From Flavobacteriia bacterium (GTDB taxonomy: Bacteria; Bacteroidota; Bacteroidia; Flavobacteriales_D; Crocinitomicaceae), in contig CANGOF010000021.1 of the NCBI GenBank assembly GCA_947455515.1, positions 1 through 33,170 of the forward strand: DNA of 33,170 bases, read 5' to 3'. Positions 18,637 to 27,936 of this stretch are shown one piece after another. How positions within the stretch are numbered: the stretch's first letter is position 1; every line of letters begins with the position of its first letter. The notes under the pieces are model-generated. The model saw nothing but the letters and a program-made list of their open reading frames with translations, had not been told where the DNA came from and did not search any database. The position numbers were made by a program, and so were the translations under genes.

Positions 18637-19311
18637 ATGAGAAAAACGCTTAGAAATCTTTTAAAATTGATTTTGTTTCTAATTGTATTTATTGTTTTAT
18701 ATTTTGCAACAGCATTTACTTTTTCTCGTATTTCTGTGAATGGGGATTTATCTAAAAACGGACCTATTTCTATTTATATAAAATCAAATGGTGTGCATAC
18801 GGATATAGTGGTTCCTGTAAAAACAAAACAAATTAATTGGTCGAAAATTTTTCCATATAAAAACACAAAAGATAAAGATTCAAGTTCCCAATATTTAGCT
18901 ATGGGTTGGGGAGATAAAGGTTTTTATTTGAATACACCAACATGGGGAGATTTGACTGCTAAAACTGCTATTAAAGCTATGTTCGGTTTGAGCACATCTG
19001 CTTTACATACAACATATTTAGATTCAATAGTGTTATCCTCAACTTGTAAAAAGATTACAATGACCGAGGGGGAATACAAATTATTAATTCGATATATCCA
19101 ACGTTCAATTTTGAGAGGAAAAACCAAAAAAGCGATATTTATTCCAACGAATGCTGTGTATGGCACTAATGATGCATTTTATGAAGCCTCTGGTAGTTAC
19201 CATATGTATAGTACTTGTAATACCTGGACAAATCGTGCATTAAAATTTTCTAATAAGAAAGCTTGTTTATGGACTCCCTTTGATTCTGGTATTTTAAAAC
19301 AATATCCATAA
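18637..19311 (+). CDS. TIGR02117/DUF2459 family protein, membrane-anchored
   Basis: ORF track starts at 18592; ATG at 18637 (MRKTLRNLL) fits better and follows the patatin stop; SNGVHTDIVVPV...MGWGDKGFY...YSTCNTWTNRALK motifs. Confidence 0.78.
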   Translation: MRKTLRNLLKLILFLIVFIVLYFATAFTFSRISVNGDLSKNGPISIYIKSNGVHTDIVVPVKTKQINWSKIFPYKNTKDKDSSSQYLAMGWGDKGFYLNTPTWGDLTAKTAIKAMFGLSTSALHTTYLDSIVLSSTCKKITMTEGEYKLLIRYIQRSILRGKTKKAIFIPTNAVYGTNDAFYEASGSYHMYSTCNTWTNRALKFSNKKACLWTPFDSGILKQYP

Positions 19312-19387
19312 CAGGGTTGACCAAACAATATTTTTAATATCTTAGTTGATTAGTCTAAATAGACTTCAAAAAATTAAAGTAAAACAC

Positions 19388-20248
19388 ATGAAAGGAATCA
19401 TTTTAGCAGGAGGTTCGGGTACACGTTTACACCCATTGACATTGGCGATTAGTAAGCAGTTGATGCCAATTTATGATAAACCAATGATTTATTACCCTTT
19501 ATCCGTATTGATGGGGGCAGGGATAAAAGAAATATTAATTATTTCGACACCTCACGACTTACCTCACTTTAAGCGTTTGTTAGGTGATGGAAGTAAACTT
19601 GGATGTACTTTTGAGTATGCGGAACAACCTGAGCCTAATGGTTTAGCTCAAGCATTTGTTATTGGTGAAAAATTTATAGGTTCAGATAGCGTTGCTCTTA
19701 TTTTAGGAGATAATATTTTCTATGGCGCTGGAATGCATGAATTATTGAGAGAAAACTTAAATCCAGATGGAGGGATAGTTTATGCTTATCATGTTAGTGA
19801 TCCAGAGAGATATGGAGTTGTTGAGTTTGATGAAAATATGAATGCACTTTCCATTGAAGAAAAACCCGAGCAGCCACGTTCTAATTATGCGGTCCCAGGT
19901 TTGTACTTCTATGATAACTCGGTAATAGAAATTGCAAAAGCGTTAAAACCTTCCCCAAGAGGTGAATATGAAATAACGGATGTGAATTCTGAATATTTAC
20001 GTCGTAAGAAATTAAAAGTATCTATGCTAAGTAGAGGAACTGCTTGGTTAGATACCGGGACTTTCCCATCCTTAATGCAAGCGGGTCAATTTGTACAAGT
20101 TATCGAAGAGCGTCAAGCCTTAAAAATTGGATGCATTGAAGAAATCGCTTTTAGAAATGGATTTATTTCGAAAGAACAACTAATTGAAATTGCTAAACCT
20201 TTAGTGAAAAGTGGATATGGTACGTATTTAATGACTTTAGTGTCCTAA
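19388..20248 (+). CDS. rfbA: glucose-1-phosphate thymidylyltransferase
   Basis: [42 protein letters not shown] track start 19346 is TTG, ATG is at 19388. Confidence 0.96.
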   Translation: MKGIILAGGSGTRLHPLTLAISKQLMPIYDKPMIYYPLSVLMGAGIKEILIISTPHDLPHFKRLLGDGSKLGCTFEYAEQPEPNGLAQAFVIGEKFIGSDSVALILGDNIFYGAGMHELLRENLNPDGGIVYAYHVSDPERYGVVEFDENMNALSIEEKPEQPRSNYAVPGLYFYDNSVIEIAKALKPSPRGEYEITDVNSEYLRRKKLKVSMLSRGTAWLDTGTFPSLMQAGQFVQVIEERQALKIGCIEEIAFRNGFISKEQLIEIAKPLVKSGYGTYLMTLVS

Positions 20249-21216
20249 TGAATCCTATCCAACCATTTTCCGATTTTTTTGAAGAAGAAATAAATTCGTA
20301 TACTTTTCCAATTACGCCAATCAATTTATACGATCCACTTACCTATTTTTTGTCATTAGGAGGAAAACGTATTAGACCATTATTGACGTTGATGTCTGCT
20401 GAATTATTTAATTCGACAAAAAGAGAAGCAATACATGCTTCTATGGCAGTTGAATTTTTTCATAATTTTTCGTTGATTCATGATGATATAATGGATAAAG
20501 CACCATTACGTAGAGGAAAAGAAACGGTCCATTTAAAATGGAATGATGATATTGCTATCTTATCTGGCGATGTATTATTGATAAAAGCGTATCAAGAATT
20601 AGCCAAACAAAATGCAGTTCATATTCCAGCTTTACTCACTTTATTTAATCAAACCGCAGTAGAAGTTTGTGAAGGTCAACAAATGGATATGGATTTTGAG
20701 AGTGTTGAGCAGGTTTCGATTTCTGAATATATTGAAATGATACGTTTGAAAACTTCTGTTTTACTTGGTTGTGCATTAGAATTTGGAGCGATTATTGCAA
20801 ATGCAGATGAAAGCGATCGAAAACACATTTATTCTTTCGGTCAAAATTTAGGGGTTGCTTTTCAGATTCAAGATGATATTTTAGATTTATATGGTGATCC
20901 CGAAAAATTCGGGAAGCAAATTGGCGGAGATATTTTGTCGAATAAAAAGACGATCTTATTATTAAAAGCCAAAGAAGCAGCAATTAATATTAACTCTAAT
21001 TCAATACAAGAATTATTGAAAATGACAGATTCTGAAAATAAAATTGCAACTGCTAAACAATTGTTTGAGGAATTTGGTGTTGTTTCTTTTGCAAAAGAAA
21101 CGATGAGAGAATTCCAACGAAATGCATTAGAATCTTTGCATAGGATTTCTGTTCCACAAGAACAAAAGCAAACTTTAATAGCTCTTGCTGAGCTTTTATT
21201 GATTAGAGAAATATAA
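20248..21216 (+). CDS. polyprenyl synthetase family protein (trans-isoprenyl diphosphate synthase)
   Basis: FSLIHDDIMD first Asp-rich motif and FQIQDDILD second motif; GGKRIRP. Confidence 0.94.
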   Translation: MNPIQPFSDFFEEEINSYTFPITPINLYDPLTYFLSLGGKRIRPLLTLMSAELFNSTKREAIHASMAVEFFHNFSLIHDDIMDKAPLRRGKETVHLKWNDDIAILSGDVLLIKAYQELAKQNAVHIPALLTLFNQTAVEVCEGQQMDMDFESVEQVSISEYIEMIRLKTSVLLGCALEFGAIIANADESDRKHIYSFGQNLGVAFQIQDDILDLYGDPEKFGKQIGGDILSNKKTILLLKAKEAAININSNSIQELLKMTDSENKIATAKQLFEEFGVVSFAKETMREFQRNALESLHRISVPQEQKQTLIALAELLLIREI

Positions 21217-21230
21217 TAAAAACATCCTTT

Positions 21231-21617
21231 ATGAAAAAAGTAATTGATCAAGTTGAGATTTTTCATGACTCATTTGGAATTTCAAATAATTATAGTCCTA
21301 CAACCAATTTATCGAAAGATGAAATCATGTTACGTTATAATTTGATGAAAGAAGAGAATGAAGAATATTTAGAAGCTGCAAATAATAATGATTTAGTTGA
21401 AGTAGCAGATGCTTTAGGAGATCAATTGTATATTCTTTGTGGTACGATTTTAAAGCACGGTCTACAACATAAGATAGAAGAAGTATTTGAAGAGATACAG
21501 CGTTCTAATATGAGTAAATTAGACGCGCAAGGAAAGCCTATTTTTCGTGAAGATGGTAAAATATTAAAATCGGAGTTATATTTTAAGCCGAATATAAAAT
21601 CTGTTCTGGATAAATAA
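21231..21617 (+). CDS. MazG-like nucleoside triphosphate pyrophosphohydrolase
   Basis: RYNLMKEENEEYLEA..LVEVADALGDQLYILCGT (EExxE/ExxD pattern). Confidence 0.85.
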   Translation: MKKVIDQVEIFHDSFGISNNYSPTTNLSKDEIMLRYNLMKEENEEYLEAANNNDLVEVADALGDQLYILCGTILKHGLQHKIEEVFEEIQRSNMSKLDAQGKPIFREDGKILKSELYFKPNIKSVLDK

Positions 21618-21637
21618 TACAAAGATTTAGTTCAAAC

Positions 21638-21675
21638 AAAAAGGGTGGTTATCATATGATAACCACCCTTTTTGC
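21638..21675. terminator. bidirectional terminator between convergent mazG-like and M43 protease genes
   Basis: Perfect 38-nt palindrome CAAAAAGGGTGGTTATCAT/ATGATAACCACCCTTTTTG. Confidence 0.92.
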
Positions 21676-21693
21676 ATTTAGTAGTAGTTGTTT

Positions 21694-24483
21694 TTATAAA
21701 ACAACTACTTTATACGTTGATGTAAATGTTCCTTGTGTTGCTTTTATAAAATAACAACCAGCATCTAATTTATTAGTGTTTAATGAATGATTTACACTTG
21801 AGTTTTTCGTTGTATTTACTTCCTTTGTAATTGTTTTTCCTTGTACATCGATTAATTCAAATGTCACATTTTCATTATTAGCGTTGTAACTAATTACAAT
21901 TCCTTCGTTTGAAGAAGTTGGATTAGGATATACATTCACATTCATTTTTGTAATTGGACTTTCTTCGATTTGTAAAGTTCCGTTAATGTTAACATTATCA
22001 ATATAGAAATTGTTAGCATATTGAGAAGGAACGAATTCAAATTTAATACGAGTCTTCGAGTCCAATTCGTTTACCGAAATTGGGAAAGATATGTTTTTCC
22101 ATAATATATCTGACTCAGGTAAGAATTCAGAACCACTGGAATTTCCAGCTGTAACTAATGTATTTCCAGTGATTGAATTCGTCGAAATCTTTGGACCTCC
22201 GATTACTTTTTTAACTGTCCAGTTTTCTCCACAATCTTTAGATATATAAACATTTAATTGATCTGTAATCAAAGAATCATAATAAGCATCCGTTGCAAAA
22301 GCATAATCAAAAGAAACCGTTACATTCTTAGTAGTAGTCAAGTTAATTGCAGGAGTAATAATCGAATGCTTCGTCCCTGCTAATTTTGAGTAATACGAGA
22401 ATCCGTCTTGGTAGTATTGGAATTTAGTTACGTCACGATAATTATTCAGTTTTAAACATTTACTTTTTCCTTTTCCATTTGCGGATGCAAAACCAAATTT
22501 TGAAGAATTTATATTATTATCCTCAATTCTCCAATCCCAAGAATAACCAGAATTGAAGTTTTCCGTTAGATACCCTATTTCAGAAGAGAAAGTCGTAACA
22601 CATGCGTAATTTTTAATATACAATGTATCTGTACCACGATCATTTGAAACAATTAAGGTAACATCATGACAACCCGCAGAGCTAAATGTTACTTCCGGAT
22701 TAGCATCTGTTGATGAGGCAGGAACCCCCCCTTCGAAAATCCATTTTCTTGAATTAACAACGCCATTCGTAGAAATATCATGAAATACTACAGCGTCAGA
22801 TGCGCAAATATTGGTTTCAACATTTGTGTTATCTTTTTTCAAATTCATGTAAAAATTAGCACTTGGTTTACATGTTATTGGAGCATCCAAGTTTTTTACA
22901 CCAGTAGCAATTAAGTTAGAGTCCGACCATAAGTTTTTACGTGAACTAAAATTGCTTTCAAGGCTCAAGCGCATTGATTTAGCTTGTTCATTCGTAAACA
23001 TATTTGAACAATAAGAGTATTCCATGTAATTTTCAATGTTTTCAATAGCTCCTGAACGAGCATATACAGTAACGGAGTCTATTCCAAAAGTACCATTGTT
23101 CTTTTCTGCATTCCAAGCATATACTCTGAAAGTAACTTTTTCATTTGTTTTTAAGTTAGCAAAAGCAGTATCGGTTGTTTTTATAGAGGTAACGAACCAT
23201 TTGGTTGTATCTCTAAGTATATAGACTTCGTTGTTTTTAACTCGCGCAATTACAAGATTAGAAACTGTTATAGGCAAATTAGCAGTATAATTATCAACAC
23301 TCGATTTTACCACAAACGATTTGATTCCATTGGTATCTCTAAATGTTTTTAGTTTTAATTGATCTATTGTCAATAGTCCATTTTTCTTTGGAGAAATTGA
23401 AAATTCGTAATATTTAGTAGGGTCTAAAGTTCCAGTTTGATTAGCATAGGTAGTATCTTTATTTACTCCACCTAAAGGCCAAGAAGAAAAGCTAAATGCT
23501 TTAGCGATTGTAGAATTTGCAGAAACACCATTTGCTTTAAATGAGGTGAATGTTGCAGAGTCAATTTTAGAAAGGGGAGTAGGGTCTGTTGTTCCTGAGT
23601 TAACTTTAACACTATCCATCTTGTATTGAAAGAATATATCAGTACTACACGTTTGATTATTTCCAATTGACGATTTTGTACAACTTTTATGTCCTTTAGT
23701 CATTGGCGTGTCGCTAATTCCATCATCTCCACATCCTACTTCTGGATCATTTGTATTTCCCCAAACGTGAGGTAGTCCAAAATAATGTCCAATTTCGTGC
23801 GTTAAAGCTCTTGATCTATATGGTGATGCAGTGCCAATAGATCCGATATAATTATGAAGAATAATTACTCCGTCAGCCTTGAAATTAGCTCCTTGTGCAC
23901 CAGTTGGAAATAATGCATATCCTGCTACACCTGACATTCCGATTGTTTTAACTACCCAAACATTTAAATATTGTGCTCTATTCCATTGGTTAATTTTAGA
24001 TTCTTCTCCAGCATTATTCGTTAGACTTGTAAAATAATGATTGATACCATTTGTACAATTCCCTTTCGGGTCTTTTTGTGCTAAACGAAATTCAAAATTA
24101 CAATTTGCAATAATTTCTTTAAATTCAGGTTGAACATCTGCGGTATCAGCATTTAATTTATTATAATCTCTGTTTAATATTTTAATTTGATCAAACACTT
24201 GTGCATCTGAAATGTTTTCAAGTCCATTTTCGTGAAGAATATGGAAAACGATAGGAATGATGTATTTTTTTGTCCCTCTTTTTTTATCCAATTCGAATTC
24301 GAAATTCGTTAGGTTTTTCAGAATATTCTCATAATCTAGTTTTGCTTGAGGATTTTCTTTCCAATATTTTTGTTGCATTTCTGAATGTCCACAAGAAAAT
24401 CCTGTTTCTGTTTCTTGAGCGAAAATGCTAGTGAAACCAGCAGTTAGCACTACGATTAACATAAAAATATTACGTAATTTCAT
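21694..24483 (-). CDS. secreted M43 (pappalysin-like) zinc metalloprotease with PKD domain and T9SS type A sorting domain
   Basis: HEIGHYFGLPH zinc motif; PKD-like ICASDAVVFHDIS..SSAGCHDVTLIVSN; C-terminal VNVYPNPTSSNEG...GCYFIKATQGTFTSTYKVVVL. Confidence 0.92.
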   Translation of the reverse strand: MKLRNIFMLIVVLTAGFTSIFAQETETGFSCGHSEMQQKYWKENPQAKLDYENILKNLTNFEFELDKKRGTKKYIIPIVFHILHENGLENISDAQVFDQIKILNRDYNKLNADTADVQPEFKEIIANCNFEFRLAQKDPKGNCTNGINHYFTSLTNNAGEESKINQWNRAQYLNVWVVKTIGMSGVAGYALFPTGAQGANFKADGVIILHNYIGSIGTASPYRSRALTHEIGHYFGLPHVWGNTNDPEVGCGDDGISDTPMTKGHKSCTKSSIGNNQTCSTDIFFQYKMDSVKVNSGTTDPTPLSKIDSATFTSFKANGVSANSTIAKAFSFSSWPLGGVNKDTTYANQTGTLDPTKYYEFSISPKKNGLLTIDQLKLKTFRDTNGIKSFVVKSSVDNYTANLPITVSNLVIARVKNNEVYILRDTTKWFVTSIKTTDTAFANLKTNEKVTFRVYAWNAEKNNGTFGIDSVTVYARSGAIENIENYMEYSYCSNMFTNEQAKSMRLSLESNFSSRKNLWSDSNLIATGVKNLDAPITCKPSANFYMNLKKDNTNVETNICASDAVVFHDISTNGVVNSRKWIFEGGVPASSTDANPEVTFSSAGCHDVTLIVSNDRGTDTLYIKNYACVTTFSSEIGYLTENFNSGYSWDWRIEDNNINSSKFGFASANGKGKSKCLKLNNYRDVTKFQYYQDGFSYYSKLAGTKHSIITPAINLTTTKNVTVSFDYAFATDAYYDSLITDQLNVYISKDCGENWTVKKVIGGPKISTNSITGNTLVTAGNSSGSEFLPESDILWKNISFPISVNELDSKTRIKFEFVPSQYANNFYIDNVNINGTLQIEESPITKMNVNVYPNPTSSNEGIVISYNANNENVTFELIDVQGKTITKEVNTTKNSSVNHSLNTNKLDAGCYFIKATQGTFTSTYKVVVL

Positions 24484-24594
24484 GGTGTTTGAGTTTTAAT
24501 TAAACCTTTATAAAATCTAAAATTGACTACAAAGAAACAATTTTTTAACAAATAATTTATGCTTTTGTAGTTTATATCATTAATAAGACGCAGA

Positions 24595-25404
24595 TTATAT
24601 TGCGACGTTGTGTTCTCTTAGTACATCATTTAAAGAAGTTTTTAAATCAGTACTTTCTTTTCTTTTCCCAATAATCAATGCGCAAGGTACTTGAAATTCT
24701 CCAGCTGGGAATTTTTTCGTGTAATTTCCAGGTATAACTACACTTCTTTCAGGAATGTAACCGATTGTTTCAATAGGCGTTTCTCCTGTTACATCAATTA
24801 TTTTTGTCGATTTAGTAATGCAAACATTTGCTCCAATTACCGCTTCTTTTCCCACGCGTACACCTTCAACTATGATACTTCTTGATCCAATAAATGCATT
24901 ATCTTCAATAATAACTGGACTTGCTTGAAGTGGTTCAAGCACTCCGCCAATTCCAACGCCACCACTTAAGTGAACATTTTTACCGATTTGCGCGCAAGAC
25001 CCTACGGTTGCCCATGTATCGACCATTGTACCTTCATCTACATAGGCTCCAATATTTACATAAGATGGCATTAATATTACATTGCGTGATATGTATGCTC
25101 CATAACGAGCCACAGCTTGCGGAACTACACGTACACCTAATTCTTTATATCCCTTTTTGAGTAACATTTTATCATGAAATTCAAATGGTCCAACTTCAAT
25201 TGTTTCCATCTGACGTATTGGGAAATATAAAATTACAGCTTTTTTAACCCATTCATTGGTAATCCATTCGCCGGTGTCTGTTGGTTCGGCAACTCGAATA
25301 ATTCCTCTATCTAATTCTTCAATAACGTGTTCTATAGCTTTGATAGTTGTTTTATCTGCAAGAAGTGAACGATCTTCCCACGCTTTTTCGATGATTGATC
25401 TCAT
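24595..25404 (-). CDS. dapD: 2,3,4,5-tetrahydropyridine-2,6-dicarboxylate N-succinyltransferase
   Basis: Left-handed beta-helix hexapeptides; VRVVPQAVARYGAYI; GTMVDTWATVGSCAQIGKNVHLSGGVGIGGVLEPLQA. Confidence 0.96.
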   Translation of the reverse strand: MRSIIEKAWEDRSLLADKTTIKAIEHVIEELDRGIIRVAEPTDTGEWITNEWVKKAVILYFPIRQMETIEVGPFEFHDKMLLKKGYKELGVRVVPQAVARYGAYISRNVILMPSYVNIGAYVDEGTMVDTWATVGSCAQIGKNVHLSGGVGIGGVLEPLQASPVIIEDNAFIGSRSIIVEGVRVGKEAVIGANVCITKSTKIIDVTGETPIETIGYIPERSVVIPGNYTKKFPAGEFQVPCALIIGKRKESTDLKTSLNDVLREHNVAI

Positions 25405-25444
25405 TGTTTATTTTTTTAACAAATATACATAGGTAAGAACTAAA

Positions 25445-25476
25445 AAATGCTTTTTCTTCGTTCAACTTCAAAATTT
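25445..25476 (+). repeat. dispersed repeat copy B
   Basis: AAATGCTTTTTCTTCGTTCAACTTCAAAATTT, nearly identical to 27776..27806. Confidence 0.8.
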
Positions 25477-25622
25477 ATTTAGCAGAGTTGTTACTTTGTG
25501 TTTTCATTTTTTAATGTAATTCCGAATGTTATCTGGAGTAGAACCATTTTTTTTGGATCGAAGTAACTAATATTATTGATCACCTTAATCAAGCTCGGTT
25601 TCTTTAGCTTTCAAAATCTACC

Positions 25623-25630
25623 TATCTTTG
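25623..25630 (+). promoter_or_regulatory. -7 element TATCTTTG upstream of ruvX
   Basis: Exact TAnnTTTG; ATG follows 9 nt downstream; -33 element not a clean match. Confidence 0.5.
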
Positions 25631-25638
25631 CGTAACTT

Positions 25639-26067
25639 ATGAATGTAAAAAAAAGAATTGTAGCGTTAGATTTTGGTTTGAAACGAACCGGTTTGGCTAT
25701 CACAGATGAAAATAATATCATTGCAAGTGGTTTAAAAACAGTAGTTAGTAATCAATTAATTATAGAACTAAAAAAGCTTGTTGACACAAAAAATGTAGGT
25801 GTTATTGTTTTAGGGGAGCCTAAACGTTTAAATAATGAACCAACACATATTACAGAAAATGTCCATCTCCTTTTTTGTGTATTGAAAAAAGAATTTCCTA
25901 TGTTAGAAGTGGTTTTGTACGATGAGCGTTTTACATCTAAAATGGCCAGTCAAGCTATTTCTATGTCTGGTTTATCTAAGAATAAAAAACAAGATAAAAG
26001 TTTGATCGACGAGGTCAGTGCAACTATTTTATTGCAATCTTACATGAGTTCTATCCAAAACTTTTGA
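25639..26067 (+). CDS. ruvX: Holliday junction resolvase RuvX/YqgF
   Basis: IVALDFGLKRTGLAITDE; VLGEPKRLN; YDERFTSKMA. Confidence 0.92.
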   Translation: MNVKKRIVALDFGLKRTGLAITDENNIIASGLKTVVSNQLIIELKKLVDTKNVGVIVLGEPKRLNNEPTHITENVHLLFCVLKKEFPMLEVVLYDERFTSKMASQAISMSGLSKNKKQDKSLIDEVSATILLQSYMSSIQNF

Positions 26068-26082
26068 AATGCATTTTTTTAA

Positions 26083-26124
26083 CTTTTGACTTTCTACTTG
26101 ATTCTTTCTACTTTTGACTTTTAA
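26083..26124. repeat. degenerate 7-nt tandem repeat (CTTnnnn)
   Basis: CTTTTGA CTTTCTA CTTGATT CTTTCTA CTTTTGA CTTTTAA. Confidence 0.85.
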
Positions 26125-26135
26125 AATAAAAAACT

Positions 26136-26738
26136 ATGATATTACCTGTTGTTGCTTATGGTGACCCAGTTTTAAAAAAAGAAGCAGTTGAAATTGACCA
26201 ATCTTTTGAGGGCTTAAGTGTATTGGTTGAAAATATGTTTGAAACTATGTATAACGCACAAGGTGTAGGACTTGCAGCTCCTCAAATTGGACAATCGATT
26301 CGCTTATTTGTTGTGGATGGGAGTCCTTTTTTAGAGGAGGATGAAGAAGAAAATGAAAAAGACCCAAGAACAATTGGTTTAGAGGGATTTAAAAAGGTAT
26401 TTATCAATCCGATTATTGAAGACGAAATAGGCGAAGAATGGGGGTTTAATGAAGGATGTTTAAGTATACCTAAAATTAGAGAAGAGGTTTATCGCAAAGA
26501 AAAAGTGGTAATTTCTTATTATGATGAAAATTGGGTATTTCATAAAAAAGAGACTTTCGATGGGTATGCGGCTCGTATAATTCAACATGAATATGACCAT
26601 GTTCAAGGGATTTTATTTACGGATCATTTATCCGTATTGAAACGTAAATTATTGACTAAAAAGTTGGGTAATATTTCTAAAGGAATCGTAATTGTGGATT
26701 ATCGTATGCGATTTCCAGCGATTAAAAAAGGGAAATAG
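26136..26738 (+). CDS. def: peptide deformylase
   Basis: GVGLAAPQIG, EGCLSIP, QHEYDHVQG motifs. Confidence 0.97.
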   Translation: MILPVVAYGDPVLKKEAVEIDQSFEGLSVLVENMFETMYNAQGVGLAAPQIGQSIRLFVVDGSPFLEEDEEENEKDPRTIGLEGFKKVFINPIIEDEIGEEWGFNEGCLSIPKIREEVYRKEKVVISYYDENWVFHKKETFDGYAARIIQHEYDHVQGILFTDHLSVLKRKLLTKKLGNISKGIVIVDYRMRFPAIKKGK

Positions 26739-27254
26739 ATGAAAATGTATTTTCTAATTTTCAGTTTTTGTATCCTTCTTATAGGGTGTAACCGTACAAA
26801 AAAACACACAGTAGTTGGCTTGTCTAATTATGTACTTGTTGAAAAAAAGATATCGATTTTAGAAGATACTTTACATTATGCATTCACACAGTTGATGGAT
26901 AATAAAGTAGATACTTTACCCTATAACACGATACATTTACTTGAAAGGTATTATAAACGTGCTTTTAAATTAGGTGAATCTAAAGAAATGACTTCTGTGT
27001 ACTTGGATAAGTTGCAGCAGTTATATATGCAAGAAAAAAAATATGCTTTGTCCATTGCTTGGACAGATACTTTATTAGCTTATTTCCCACAATACAAACA
27101 AAAAGCAGCTTTATTATTAAATGCTGCAACAACATCGGAGGTGTTTTTGAAAGATAGACAAAAAACACACTATTATTATCGATTATTGAATGAGCATCCT
27201 AAATTAAAGAAAGAGATTGTTGAGATGGTTAAAATGCGACTGGGGAAATCATAA
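26739..27254 (+). CDS. hypothetical lipoprotein, possibly helical-repeat
   Basis: 171 aa; lipobox LLIGCNRT; starts directly after def stop. Confidence 0.75.
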   Translation: MKMYFLIFSFCILLIGCNRTKKHTVVGLSNYVLVEKKISILEDTLHYAFTQLMDNKVDTLPYNTIHLLERYYKRAFKLGESKEMTSVYLDKLQQLYMQEKKYALSIAWTDTLLAYFPQYKQKAALLLNAATTSEVFLKDRQKTHYYYRLLNEHPKLKKEIVEMVKMRLGKS

Positions 27255-27292
27255 GAAATCATAAAAAAAAATAAATTTTAACATTTTATCTT

Positions 27293-27300
27293 TATATTTG
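27293..27300 (+). promoter_or_regulatory. -7 element TATATTTG upstream of DUF1573 gene
   Basis: Exact TAnnTTTG 28 nt before ATG 27328; -33 weak. Confidence 0.45.
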
Positions 27301-27327
27301 AGTAACTAATTTTTGAAACCAATACTT

Positions 27328-27762
27328 ATGAAAAATAGAATTTTATTTCTTCCACTTTTATTAGTAGGATTATTTTTTACATTAACTTCTTTGATGCAAT
27401 TAGGAGGTGCACAAATTGAATTTAAGAAAGAGGTTCACGATTATGGTACTATAAAATATGGTAGTAATGGCGAATGTACGTTTGAGTTTACTAACACAGG
27501 TACAGCTCCATTGATTATTACTAAGGCTACAGCCCCTTGTAATTGTACTGTTCCATCGCACACGAAAGAACCTATACCTCCAGGTGGAAAAGGAGTAATT
27601 ACAGTTAAGTACAACACTAAAATTTCGGGTCCGATAAATAAGAGTATTACTATTTTGTCGAATGCTACAAATGACCCGACAAAAATTATCCGAATTAAAG
27701 GAAATGTGAATCCAGCACCGGATGGAGATGCGCCGGTCAATACCGGAGGACCTCGTAATTAG
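27328..27762 (+). CDS. DUF1573 domain-containing protein
   Basis: FKKEVHDYGTIKYGSNGECTFEFTNTGTAPLIITKATAPCNCTVP; ORF track start 27313 is TTG, ATG is at 27328. Confidence 0.9.
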   Translation: MKNRILFLPLLLVGLFFTLTSLMQLGGAQIEFKKEVHDYGTIKYGSNGECTFEFTNTGTAPLIITKATAPCNCTVPSHTKEPIPPGGKGVITVKYNTKISGPINKSITILSNATNDPTKIIRIKGNVNPAPDGDAPVNTGGPRN

Positions 27763-27775
27763 TCGATCGAAAAGA

Positions 27776-27806
27776 AAATGCTTTTTCTTCGTTTAACTTC
27801 AAAATT
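27776..27806 (+). repeat. dispersed repeat copy C
   Basis: AAATGCTTTTTCTTCGTTTAACTTCAAAATT; one mismatch to copy B over the shared segment. Confidence 0.8.
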
Positions 27807-27899
27807 AAATCCCTCATTTACTAATGTTAACTGCGGATTTAATTTTTTGTTAGTCTCGAAAAATCTATTCTCTTTTTCATTCTTTTATTAAAATATTTT

Positions 27900-27930
27900 A
27901 AGGTTATTTCATTGTGAGATAACCTTTTTT
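27900..27930 (+). terminator. terminator-like hairpin before pabB
   Basis: AAGGTTAT-11 nt-ATAACCTT followed by T tract; ends 7 nt before pabB ATG. Confidence 0.7.
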
Positions 27931-27936
27931 AGTTGT

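Noticed and set aside
20868-21266. 132-aa minus ORF antisense to polyprenyl synthetase
   Set aside because: Overlaps the conserved DDILD-bearing frame; no independent support
27441-27740. 99-aa antisense ORF in DUF1573 gene
   Set aside because: Mirror of the DUF1573 coding frame; low-complexity hydrophobic product
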